From a virus, in the IMG/VR virus record IMGVR_UViG_3300033153_006921, positions 5,253 to 39,056 of that record: DNA of 33,804 nucleotides. One strand, written 5' to 3'. A program made the translations under genes and the position numbers. Below are positions 8,798-16,910 of the stretch, piece after piece. Within the stretch, counting starts at the first letter, position 1; the number at the start of each line of letters is the position of its first letter. A model generated the notes under the pieces. It saw nothing but the letters and a program-made list of their open reading frames with translations. It was not told the DNA's origin and made no database searches.

Positions 8798-8838
8798 AAA
8801 AATAAAAAGGAGAGATAAACAATAAAGCTTATCTCCCC
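8798..8838 (-). terminator. Intrinsic terminator after the first tail tube gene
   Basis: On the minus strand a 12-base arm GGGGAGATAAGC (plus-strand 8827-8838) pairs along its whole length, with two G-U pairs, to GTTTATCTCTCC (8809-8820) across a six-base loop. It is followed at once by TTTTTATTTTT (8798-8808). This is a textbook rho-independent terminator shape. It sits 33 bases after the stop of the 201-residue tube protein and just before the SD of the next gene, so it probably lowers expression of the downstream paralogues relative to the tube. Confidence 0.88.
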
Positions 8839-8871
8839 TAATATTAAATCAAATAATCCTATAACGCAAGC

Positions 8872-9477
8872 TTAGCTTTCGATGGATGCCTTAATATTAT
8901 CAATTCTGTCAGTCGAATTTTGATCAAAAATCCAAGGTGTTATAGATCTTGCGATATATGTATATTGCTGCTCAGTTACGATATCATCAATACTTACACC
9001 TGAATTCTCATTCAGTAATTCTATTCCAAAGATTCTCATTGTTGCCTGAGCTCCATACTCGTTAGCCGCAGCTAAAACGATATCAAATGGAGGAATCTGG
9101 TCTGAGTACCAAGGAGCGACTTCTTCTTGATTAAAGCTACTTCCACTTGCAGCGCCAGCTTCGGGAGCTATGTCCCCGAAAAGTCCTGCTGCAGTAGGTT
9201 TGTTTCTTAGTCCTGTCTCATCTTTGTCTGCCGAGAATACCGAATCCTTAAATCTTTCAAGAAGAGAATGCTTGTCGAATACAATAAAGATTAGACTACC
9301 CGCGATACCTCTTTTGCCTCTAGCAAAAGATCGAGGATCTGCCTTACCCATAGTGTATACTGGAGCTTTTTCTCTGTTGATAGAATAGGAGATCGCTTGG
9401 ATCTCCCCTATCGGCTTCCCCTGAAAGATTGGAGATATGTCTACGCCAGAAAAGCTATTGAATGTTTGTGTTGCCAT
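8872..9477 (-). CDS. Tail tube protein (paralogue 1, likely the major tube subunit)
   Basis: A 201-residue, beta-rich protein starting MATQTFNSFSGVDISPIFQG. ATG at 9477 with a strong SD (AGGAGAAGG). It directly follows the tail sheath gene, the usual position for the major tube subunit of contractile tails, and its size fits. Shared blocks with the next gene (IGEIQAISYS, RGIAGSLIF, FDIVLAAANEYG, IARSITPW) mark a common fold. A Gly/Ala/Ser-rich loop around residues 95-125 is specific to this copy. The strong SD and the terminator immediately downstream fit a subunit made in high copy. The major-tube assignment rests on position, size and expression signals rather than on a recognised signature motif. 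Confidence 0.75.
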   Translation of the reverse strand: MATQTFNSFSGVDISPIFQGKPIGEIQAISYSINREKAPVYTMGKADPRSFARGKRGIAGSLIFIVFDKHSLLERFKDSVFSADKDETGLRNKPTAAGLFGDIAPEAGAASGSSFNQEEVAPWYSDQIPPFDIVLAAANEYGAQATMRIFGIELLNENSGVSIDDIVTEQQYTYIARSITPWIFDQNSTDRIDNIKASIES

Positions 9478-9494
9478 TTCTACCTTCTCCTATC

Positions 9495-11618
9495 TTATTG
9501 CTTTGCCAGTGAAGTTATTACAGTAATCTTTCTCAGTTCGAAAGCAGGTACAATTGTTAATTCAACAGTTGCATTTCCTGTGATCTCTTGAGCTGCAGTT
9601 GCAGAAACTCTAGCCTCAAATCTTTGAATAAATCCAAGTTCTTGAAGTCTAGCTAGTTCTCTAACAATACCAGTCTCGAGAGAAGTTCTCGCTAGAGTTG
9701 TATTTGCTTCTCCAATGTATGGTTCAGCTACATCTCTTACTGAGTCAATTACGTCAGCAATAATTCTCATTGTTGTTAATCTTGTGAAGTCACTGTCCTC
9801 TCTAGCTGCTGTTGGAGCATCAGAGATTCTTAGTTTGTTTTCTTTTTGCTTAACAGCAACAAACTTGTACTTTGCAAGAGAGTTTAATTTTGTTTTACTT
9901 ACTCTAAATGGTGCTCTAACTCCGGTAATTACCTTGTTAGTTGGTGCACTGTTAGATGGTAGACTCGAATAGAAACCACCGTAGTAAGCTGCCATACTTG
10001 CTTGATATCCAAATCCTGTCTCATCAGTTGAGTTAAAGAATGTTAGATACATAGCTGGTATAGAGATATACTTACCGATGTCTATTTTGTGTCCATTTCT
10101 ATCTTTTAGAATATCTGCATCAGCGCTGAAGTTCCCCGAAGTTGGTAGCCATCCAGAAGCTGTTGCGAAGAATCCTTTTTCTCTAGCCAGACTTCCAGCA
10201 ACAAATTTGTTACCAAGGAGTCCTGTACCATTGATCGCGATATCTCCATCTGCATCTAGTGTAGGCTCTTTTCCAATCCAAAGAGAAATGTCTTTAGCAG
10301 AAAAAGATAGAGGACCTTTTGTCCCAATAACACCAGTTACTTCATTGTCATTCACTGATAATGAGAAGCAGAAGTTTGACAGTTGATATGCGTAGTTTAC
10401 TTCATGGAAGCTAGAAGAGGTAAGTGACTCGCCGTCAATACCTGTAGTAGCAGAAGCCGCACCGATACCTACTGGGTAGATCTCAGCTTGTCCGTCTCCA
10501 TCAACGTCCCAGAAATAGAAGAATTCACCTTGATACTCTTCGATATGAAGTTTACCAAGTCCGTCGCCTTCTGATCCAGCTACAGGGAATCTACGTCCAT
10601 CTTCAATTGAAATGCTAGTTGATAGAGTAATCGCGTCACCTTCCGCTATATTCTTGTCGTCAAGATAAACGTTCTGTGGGATAATAATATCAATCTCATC
10701 ATTTTCAAGTGATCTGTAGGTTTCCTCAAGTGCTTCGTACATTTCCATTCTTGAAGGAGCAAGTCCATCAGAACCGTCTCTCAAGTCATGGTCTACGTCT
10801 TGATTGTAAGTATAGTCAACAGTGATTACCTCACCGCCAATTAGGTTTGATCCAAGATCGACACTAACTTCGTCTTCACCAGATCCACCTGTTCCAATAA
10901 GTAATGTCCACTCAGTGTCTACTAATTCTACACTGTCAACATAAACTTTGTGGCTACCTACGTTTGTGTTTGATTGCGCAAGTGTAAACGTCTCTGGTCC
11001 TGCAGCAGCCATAGCTCCTACACCCTCAGCGACAATCGCAATCTCGTCTTTTGCAATATCTCTAAAAGAAACATATGCTCCTGCAGTTCCAATATCTACG
11101 CCCGCATTGAACGCTCCGGCTACAATTACTTCGCCAAGATCTATTGGCTGACCGCCAGGATTGTTATCATAAACTAAAACACCTAGAATATTCTTAACTT
11201 TCAGTCTACCTGCTACCTCGTTAGGTCCGAGTGTGGCTGGTGTCTGATAGAATACAGAATAAAGATCAGCTGCAGATCCATCTTTGATTAATGTCTCAAT
11301 CGATGTAGGATTTGTTACCTGATTGTCAGTACCTACCCCGTACAGGATAGCTGACTTAGCGTTTAGTCTATAAAGGAATGTGTTTTTTGATCCGCCCGCA
11401 AGAGTTTCATACATGCCTCTGATAAGAGTTCCCTCTTTCTCAAATTGGCTTTCACTCTCTTGAGCTCTAACTACCTGTACTTTTCTACCGGATATACCTT
11501 GAGAAGCAGTACCTAGAACTAGTACAGCTGGGGCTGATGAAGCCTCGCTGATCTGTAGTCCGCCGTCTTGCAATTCATGAATAATCCCTGGTAGATGTTC
11601 AAATTTATCTAGAGCCAT
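9495..11618 (-). CDS. Tail sheath protein
   Basis: A 707-residue protein. I place the start at ATG 11618 (MALDKFEHLPGIIHELQDGG), which has AAGGAG eight bases upstream; the in-frame TTG two codons earlier is too close to that SD. The N-terminal half contains a surface-exposed-looking beta-rich region. The C-terminal ~100 residues (DFTRLTTMRIIADVIDSVRD ... GIVRELARLQELGFI ... ELTIVPAFELRKITVITSL) match the conserved sheath C-terminal pattern: a helix with Arg, a second helix ending in a Gly turn, then a strand with PA-E-x-x-x-I. These domains link sheath subunits into the contractile mesh around the tube. It lies after the neck genes and before the tube gene, as in other myoviruses. Confidence is high. 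Confidence 0.88.
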   Translation of the reverse strand: MALDKFEHLPGIIHELQDGGLQISEASSAPAVLVLGTASQGISGRKVQVVRAQESESQFEKEGTLIRGMYETLAGGSKNTFLYRLNAKSAILYGVGTDNQVTNPTSIETLIKDGSAADLYSVFYQTPATLGPNEVAGRLKVKNILGVLVYDNNPGGQPIDLGEVIVAGAFNAGVDIGTAGAYVSFRDIAKDEIAIVAEGVGAMAAAGPETFTLAQSNTNVGSHKVYVDSVELVDTEWTLLIGTGGSGEDEVSVDLGSNLIGGEVITVDYTYNQDVDHDLRDGSDGLAPSRMEMYEALEETYRSLENDEIDIIIPQNVYLDDKNIAEGDAITLSTSISIEDGRRFPVAGSEGDGLGKLHIEEYQGEFFYFWDVDGDGQAEIYPVGIGAASATTGIDGESLTSSSFHEVNYAYQLSNFCFSLSVNDNEVTGVIGTKGPLSFSAKDISLWIGKEPTLDADGDIAINGTGLLGNKFVAGSLAREKGFFATASGWLPTSGNFSADADILKDRNGHKIDIGKYISIPAMYLTFFNSTDETGFGYQASMAAYYGGFYSSLPSNSAPTNKVITGVRAPFRVSKTKLNSLAKYKFVAVKQKENKLRISDAPTAAREDSDFTRLTTMRIIADVIDSVRDVAEPYIGEANTTLARTSLETGIVRELARLQELGFIQRFEARVSATAAQEITGNATVELTIVPAFELRKITVITSLAKQ

Positions 11619-11642
11619 CTCCAATTCTCCTTATAGTTATCG

Positions 11643-12365
11643 TTATCGTTTAGTATTTAACGAAATTATCAATTTGTTAAGTGCTTCCTCGGTAACTTCG
11701 TAAGTTCTTTCTGTTCTAACGAAATAATAATATGGTCGTAATTCGGCTAAATCATTTCCATATTGTCGAGATTCGTCACTTTCTCTTATGTTCATAAAGT
11801 ATTTAGTAATACCTTTATATGCAAAATATGCTCGGTTTGTTTCCATTAAGTCTTCAAACCATAGTGCTAATTCGTTCGCTCTCTTATTCGTTCTTGCGGT
11901 TATGTCGAACCTTAGTTCATTATCAAACCACTGAGAGTAAATCAGCTTAACCTGACCAGGGTTGTTGATATCATTTGTGATGATATCTCTTAGTCTCGGT
12001 TTTACTTCCCTTCTTTCCCTACTGAACCAGGTGTTTCCACCACTCATTGTTCCAGGAGCCCTTCTCTTCATAGAGTAAGTAACCATTCCGGATAGCTCTT
12101 TAGTAGGATCATTTGGGTCTTCGAATATGTTCTGATCAGCCTGCGAGTCTCTTAGGATTATCCTTTGGCTTGCAGTTTCTTGATCTAGATCTATTAAGGC
12201 AGAGACGCTGTCTACAAAACCTTCAACAGAACTATGCACAGGTATCGAAGATATCTGACCTCTAGTTTCAGATACTTTGCCGTAATCCCGTAAGATCTCT
12301 CGTGTAAGTGTTTCTTTCAGGGCTATCTGTTCTAACGTCAAACCCTCATTATAATTAAAATTCAT
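11643..12365 (-). CDS. Tail terminator / tail completion-like protein
   Basis: A 240-residue protein, ATG at 12365 in an ATGA overlap with the preceding gene, with a weak SD (AAGAG). Visible features are a basic central segment (MKRRAPGTMSGG, RERREVKPRLRD), then QWFDNELRFDITARTNKRANELALWFEDLM. A strand followed by an R/K-x-A-x-E-L-x-x-W-F-E helix recalls tail terminator or tail completion proteins, which cap the tube and sheath and join to the neck. The C-terminus has YYYFVRTERTYEVTEEAL. Its location between the Cys4 neck protein and the sheath fits that role. The fold cannot be confirmed by reading alone. Confidence 0.5.
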   Translation of the reverse strand: MNFNYNEGLTLEQIALKETLTREILRDYGKVSETRGQISSIPVHSSVEGFVDSVSALIDLDQETASQRIILRDSQADQNIFEDPNDPTKELSGMVTYSMKRRAPGTMSGGNTWFSRERREVKPRLRDIITNDINNPGQVKLIYSQWFDNELRFDITARTNKRANELALWFEDLMETNRAYFAYKGITKYFMNIRESDESRQYGNDLAELRPYYYFVRTERTYEVTEEALNKLIISLNTKR

Positions 12366-12961
12366 ACCAGAAAACTCTTGTCAACCACAGATATGATCCT
12401 GACCCTATAATACTCTATTCTCCCGTTATTGTCCAATCGGTAGGGGTCAACCGAAAGGATTTCATACACTTCCCTAAGCGTACTTGGAGATAGAATCTTT
12501 CCGTGGATATCTTTTTTTATTTGTATTATTCTATCAAATTTGTTAGGGATATTGTCCCCATCATCTAATGCCTTTTTTATAAAGTCCCATTCGAAATAAG
12601 ACGTTCTATATTCTACTTGTGTTTTACCTTCTTGTTTGTACTTCTGATAGATGCTATATGCTTGAGAATTATTAATATATGTTCTGGTTAAGATATCATT
12701 ATAGTAATAACCCATGCCGTCACAGTCTATACAAGGAATGTCTCTATCTGCTTCACCGCTTCTGTGACCATCTCTGCATTTACATCTTTTAGGGTGACCA
12801 TTCTCTATCTGAGCTCTTCTGTAAATGACCCATTCTCCCTGATCATCGGTATATAAGATGTCTTTCAGAACTTGACGCATGTCTGCACCAACGACATTCC
12901 CGTTCCCGGTATTGTGCAGGTCGATGACTTGTGTAGGTTTCTTGTACAGATTCAATGACAT
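12362..12961 (-). CDS. Neck protein (head-completion / stopper candidate) with Cys4 zinc site
   Basis: A 199-residue protein, ATG at 12961 in a TAATG overlap, SD GGGGA. Cysteines at residues 60, 62, 77 and 80 form C-x-C ... C-x-x-C followed by DGMGYYYND, similar to a DnaJ-type zinc knuckle (C-x-x-C-x-G-x-G). It is preceded by WVIYRRAQ, a pattern I associate with neck proteins of several large phages. The C-terminal half is beta-rich (FDRIIQIKKD, EYYRVRIISVV). Between an adaptor candidate and a terminator candidate, it is most likely the head-closure (stopper) protein that seals the portal after packaging. The zinc site is directly visible; the stopper role is inferred from order. Confidence 0.6.
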   Translation of the reverse strand: MSLNLYKKPTQVIDLHNTGNGNVVGADMRQVLKDILYTDDQGEWVIYRRAQIENGHPKRCKCRDGHRSGEADRDIPCIDCDGMGYYYNDILTRTYINNSQAYSIYQKYKQEGKTQVEYRTSYFEWDFIKKALDDGDNIPNKFDRIIQIKKDIHGKILSPSTLREVYEILSVDPYRLDNNGRIEYYRVRIISVVDKSFLV

Positions 12962-13650
12962 TATGTCCCCAAATTAGTTTTATAATTTCTTCCATAGAAG
13001 TTAACTAGCGTATTGTTTCCTCTAGGGTGTCCAGAGTTAAAGCTCATCCATCTTCTACCACCTATAGGTTTGTTTACAGTGTTGACACCCTTCTCTGCTA
13101 ATTCTGCTAGCTTTGGAGTGTATGGAAGTGCATTATTATCTGTTAATCCCAGACAGTTCATTAGTGGAGCTACACAATCTCTAACAGAGAATTCGTACTT
13201 GAACGCTTCACATTCTAGCCAATCTATTAGTTTTGTTACGCCCTCACATCCAGTGGATCCTCCACCTTTAGATATAGAGAAGTCGCCCAGTTGTTTAAAA
13301 ACCTTATCGGAAGTAGACCCTCTAAATTCTTCTGTATTATACATTATAATCAGAGAAACTTTATAAGTAACCCATTTGTTAGCGTACCTTAACCACTTTG
13401 CATCTTGAGTACAAGTAGCCAAATCGTTCGCCATGAAAGACCATTCCAGTATAAGCTGATTAAGGACATCGTCTGGTATCTCAGTAATGTATGCGCCCAC
13501 TAGTCTTCTAATATCTAAAGTAGAAGAATAAAGCGGAGACATCTCTGCAGTAAAATAACTAAAGAAAGGGTTATCTAACGTCTCTCCAGTTATGGCTTCT
13601 ATGCCTGCAAGTAACTGAACTTCGACTAAATCATTAATATTCAGTATCAT
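12961..13650 (-). CDS. Head-tail adaptor-like neck protein
   Basis: A 229-residue protein. The start is set at ATG 13650 (MILNINDLVEVQLLAGIEAI), seven bases after AAAGGTG. An in-frame GTG three codons earlier is directly against that SD and is less likely. The gene overlaps the end of the long fibre gene by 17 bases. Helices in the first half, WVTYKVSLIIMYNTEEFRGS, then KQLGDFSIS resemble HK97 gp6-type adaptors, which have a helical bundle with a 'K-x-L-G-D-x-S' turn and form the ring below the portal. The C-terminus is basic with Asn/Gly (RRWMSFNSGHPRGNNT), possibly an extended arm. It is the first of the neck genes. The assignment is moderate. Confidence 0.55.
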   Translation of the reverse strand: MILNINDLVEVQLLAGIEAITGETLDNPFFSYFTAEMSPLYSSTLDIRRLVGAYITEIPDDVLNQLILEWSFMANDLATCTQDAKWLRYANKWVTYKVSLIIMYNTEEFRGSTSDKVFKQLGDFSISKGGGSTGCEGVTKLIDWLECEAFKYEFSVRDCVAPLMNCLGLTDNNALPYTPKLAELAEKGVNTVNKPIGGRRWMSFNSGHPRGNNTLVNFYGRNYKTNLGT

Positions 13651-16600
13651 ATGGAACACCTTTTAATCTTCTTCTATTTTTCCTAGGAGCTTCTGGCTGA
13701 ACAATAAAAGTAGTTATTGGATCAACGTAAGCTATTACCTTGCCAAGCTTAATTCTTCTGTCATCATCTTTTCTTTCTCTATCTGTAATGAACCATTGAA
13801 TTTGGTTCAGATACTGACATCCGCCTTCATCGTCTGTGAAATTATCACATGTCATGCCTGCAGCATTTGATTGCGTACAGAGGATACCGTTTGCAGCTCT
13901 CTTTGACCTGTAAACATGAACCTTCGATGTACCGCCAGTTAGATTGCCTGGAGAAGTAATAGTAGCACTAGTATCAGAAATCACCATGCTATTACCCATC
14001 TTACCTGGTCCAGCCCATTCGACTTCTATCCCTACGTTATATACTGTAGCACTACAGAGATGTCCATCTCCGCCAACTCCATCAGACCCGTAGGTTCTAT
14101 TTATGGCTTCAGCAATAAAGATTGCTGTTTCAGCAGCAGATGTTCCAAGCTCATATTCTAGCCAAGCAGGACTTGTTCCATTTGCAACAGCCGTAAGTGT
14201 TATCGTTGAGCCAGGCATTGATGCACCAGGAGTAAGAACGACTGTATCTCCAGCTGTTCCGGTTCCTGTTGTTACCATTCTGCCTATAGCAGTATCTCCT
14301 GCAACAAAAGCTCTAACATAAAAAGCGTTTGCTGTAGCCATATACGTTTCGTTATTTAGCGTATCTATTAAATTATTTCTAGTTATATCTACTGCTGTAT
14401 TCGGATTCGCATTGCCCGATATATTGAATTCGCCCAGTGCAGGATTCGCTCCGGATGTTTTCGCAGTATAGACTTTAGCCGATACAGCAGTATCGAAAGT
14501 AATAGTATCATTATTAGAGAGCAAGCCAGTAGAAATGATTTCAGCTTCTGAATATCCAACTCTTGAAATATATAATTCATCTCCAGGTCTCCATCCAATT
14601 CCTAAACTAGGTTCTCCGATATTTGCAGAAATCTTACCACTTATTCTAATTCTACCTGTAGTACTGGCAGCTATGTCTTCATCGGCTACGCCAACACCAT
14701 GCCAGTAGATATCAGCATTTAATGGTATTCCTAAGACTGCACCAGCTTCTGCTGGATCTGGATATGGTATCCAAAACTTACCGTCTTCTCTAAGAACAAC
14801 TCCGGTTCCTTTAGTTACTAAAGTCCCTGTGGCATTCTCTGATACTATGCAATTATTACCTGCAAGATCATTGATTGCGCCAACAGTATCCTGTGTTAAG
14901 GATGCATCTAGCGCAGGTGATGCGGATCCATCAGTAAAAGGGATCCCCTCAATATTAACAACCTTACCAAGAGCAGGAGCTCCAATACTAACATGACCAG
15001 CCGTTGAGCTTACGGCAAGATTTGTCCCCGCCTGAATGCCCAAGTCTGATACAGCAGCAATTGTAGCACCAACATTGTTGATAACTATGTTTTTATTTGT
15101 TGTAATATTAGAATCGTCTAAAGACATTATTAAAATATTTGATGAATCTCTGAAGAAAAGATCTTTTCCTCCAGTAGTATCTAGAACCAAATTACCATCT
15201 ACCTGTGTTGTGTATACACTCTGTAGTGTATTTCCGCTAGATGTTGCTATCTCTATATCTTGACCGGACCTAACAATGGTTATCCCGGAACCTTCGCTAA
15301 TGGTTACGTCTCCAGATAATCCAATATCTCCAAACTTTCCAAAAGTCTTAACTACACTATGTGGATTTGCTGCACTTAAATGAGTGGCAACTGCCGAGTG
15401 AGAAGTACCGTCATTGCTTCTGTGTGCCACATTCGCGGCGAGTTCAGATGTAACAGTATAAACTCCAAGGGTTAATTCCTCAGCAGCCATTTCTCCAAGA
15501 GCATTCATCGAAATCTTGGTTACTCCACTCCCATCCTTTATGTTCAACCTCGATGTTGCTTCACTTCCTATTGCAGACTGAGTATTGATTATCTCATGTA
15601 CTCCTGTTGTAAGGTCATGTTCAAGATCTAGGGCAGATAGGTATGTAGCATTTTGTAACGCTAGGGAATTTACTTCATTAAGTGAGCCAAATAAACTTTG
15701 TTTTACAGTACTGAGAGATCCATCTCCGATCTCTGTTAGAGTTGTGGATCCTCTAGAATCAACAAACGTAATGTCCCCTACAGTATTCTCTAATCTAGGA
15801 GAGATAAGTTTTGTCGATGTCTGAATGTCTCCAACGGTATCTAGGCTTCCGTCTGATTCGATGGTAAGATTAATGGCAGCGCCAGGTCCTACCGTAAGTT
15901 TATCTGCATCTAAAAAGTCTATGCAATCTATACCGCCTTCAATAGTTAAAGCCGGTGTATTTGGGTTTCCTGAACCATTAACAATCTTTACTGATCCTCC
16001 AGCGAAGGTGGTAGTAATAGTTGGTGGTGAGGATTGACCGTATATTTGTTGAAAATCTGTTCCAGTAAAACCAGAAGATATCTCATTTATTGCGCCGACT
16101 AAACTTTGAGCTGTTGTCAGAAGAGCAGTGCTCCCCGCTTCAGATAAAGTAATGGCAGCAGATAAGGATCCATCATTCAGGTATAGGTCATTTCCAGCTT
16201 GAACTGTTGTGTCCTTTGTGCCAGAAGTTCCAAATATTAGATTCGAATTTGATGATTGAACTCCAGCTTCGCTAAGAAGCATGTCGTTTACACCATTAGT
16301 TATTTTGAAAGTGCTAGGATTAATCTTTAAGTTACCAGAACTATCTAGCTCTATTTCTCCTAGGGCACCAAAAGATAATGGGCGTCCGGGGGCAACAGAG
16401 ATAAATCTGCCGTTATCATAAGCATCTTGAAGCGATGTTGCGCCAACAGTATCTTCAATAATTTTGATACGCTCTAGCGCTCCACTACTTGCATTGATTA
16501 ACAGATTCGGAGCATAAACACTAGCTTTAAGTAAAAGCTCTTGAGTATCACTAACTGCTTGAGCTAGTTCGTTTGGATCTTCTGCAACAACATCATCACC

Positions 16601-16684
16601 AGGTATGGCTCCGTTGTCGTTGATCCTAAATGCCCACTCATCTATTAAGCCTGTATCTATTTTTTTAATCCTAAATTGGCTCAT
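13634..16684 (-). CDS. Long fibre-like virion protein (1016 residues)
   Basis: ATG at 16684, SD AAGGA. Composition is low in Lys/Arg/Cys over most of the length and rich in Ser, Thr, Gly and Asn, typical of trimeric phage fibres. Internal repeats are visible: SLVGAINEI (~194-202), SLFGSLNEV (~330-338) and DTVGAINDL (~599-607), and TSLQDAY (~83), TDFQQIY (~209) and NTLQSVY (~485). The C-terminal ~100 residues differ sharply: four Cys (positions about 936-955), then a very basic end (RKDDDRRIKLGKV, RKNRRRLKGV). That end could anchor the protein to the particle or bind the neck. It lies immediately before the neck genes, so neck whisker, collar or head fibre is as likely as tail fibre. No receptor-binding domain can be named. 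Confidence 0.65.
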   Translation of the reverse strand: MSQFRIKKIDTGLIDEWAFRINDNGAIPGDDVVAEDPNELAQAVSDTQELLLKASVYAPNLLINASSGALERIKIIEDTVGATSLQDAYDNGRFISVAPGRPLSFGALGEIELDSSGNLKINPSTFKITNGVNDMLLSEAGVQSSNSNLIFGTSGTKDTTVQAGNDLYLNDGSLSAAITLSEAGSTALLTTAQSLVGAINEISSGFTGTDFQQIYGQSSPPTITTTFAGGSVKIVNGSGNPNTPALTIEGGIDCIDFLDADKLTVGPGAAINLTIESDGSLDTVGDIQTSTKLISPRLENTVGDITFVDSRGSTTLTEIGDGSLSTVKQSLFGSLNEVNSLALQNATYLSALDLEHDLTTGVHEIINTQSAIGSEATSRLNIKDGSGVTKISMNALGEMAAEELTLGVYTVTSELAANVAHRSNDGTSHSAVATHLSAANPHSVVKTFGKFGDIGLSGDVTISEGSGITIVRSGQDIEIATSSGNTLQSVYTTQVDGNLVLDTTGGKDLFFRDSSNILIMSLDDSNITTNKNIVINNVGATIAAVSDLGIQAGTNLAVSSTAGHVSIGAPALGKVVNIEGIPFTDGSASPALDASLTQDTVGAINDLAGNNCIVSENATGTLVTKGTGVVLREDGKFWIPYPDPAEAGAVLGIPLNADIYWHGVGVADEDIAASTTGRIRISGKISANIGEPSLGIGWRPGDELYISRVGYSEAEIISTGLLSNNDTITFDTAVSAKVYTAKTSGANPALGEFNISGNANPNTAVDITRNNLIDTLNNETYMATANAFYVRAFVAGDTAIGRMVTTGTGTAGDTVVLTPGASMPGSTITLTAVANGTSPAWLEYELGTSAAETAIFIAEAINRTYGSDGVGGDGHLCSATVYNVGIEVEWAGPGKMGNSMVISDTSATITSPGNLTGGTSKVHVYRSKRAANGILCTQSNAAGMTCDNFTDDEGGCQYLNQIQWFITDRERKDDDRRIKLGKVIAYVDPITTFIVQPEAPRKNRRRLKGVPYDTEY

Positions 16685-16688
16685 TTAT

Positions 16689-16910
16689 TTATCCTTGCGT
16701 AGCTACTTTTGCAAACACTCTGGCTACAATTAAACTGTGCTCATTCTCCGAATCATTTAGATGAAGAACTTCTAGTCTAGTATTACATTCATTACAAACA
16801 GGAAGATGAATAAAACTTCCTCGTATTGTAAGATCTGAATAGTTTAAGCTCCTGAGATGTCCGCATTCACATTTCTGTATTAATTTAGTTTGTTCAACTT
16901 TAGTAATCAT
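16689..16910 (-). CDS. Small zinc-ribbon protein
   Basis: 73 residues, ATG at 16910 in a TAATG overlap with the upstream gene, SD AGGAAA. Cysteines at 14 and 16 (CECGH) and at 39 and 42 (CNEC) make a C-x-C ... C-x-x-C zinc ribbon with His17 nearby. The remainder is beta-prone (GSFIHLP, RLEVLHL, HSLIVARVFAKVA). It sits between two fibre-like genes and ends four bases before the next start, so it is probably co-translated with them. It might be a minor virion part or a folding/assembly factor for the fibres. I do not recognise a family. Confidence 0.7.
   Translation of the reverse strand: MITKVEQTKLIQKCECGHLRSLNYSDLTIRGSFIHLPVCNECNTRLEVLHLNDSENEHSLIVARVFAKVATQG

Noticed and set aside
14389-14598. 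Minus-strand 69-codon frame with a hydrophobic stretch inside the long fibre gene
   Set aside because: Hydrophobic segment considered as a membrane protein, but it is a shadow frame of the fibre gene with no independent start signal.
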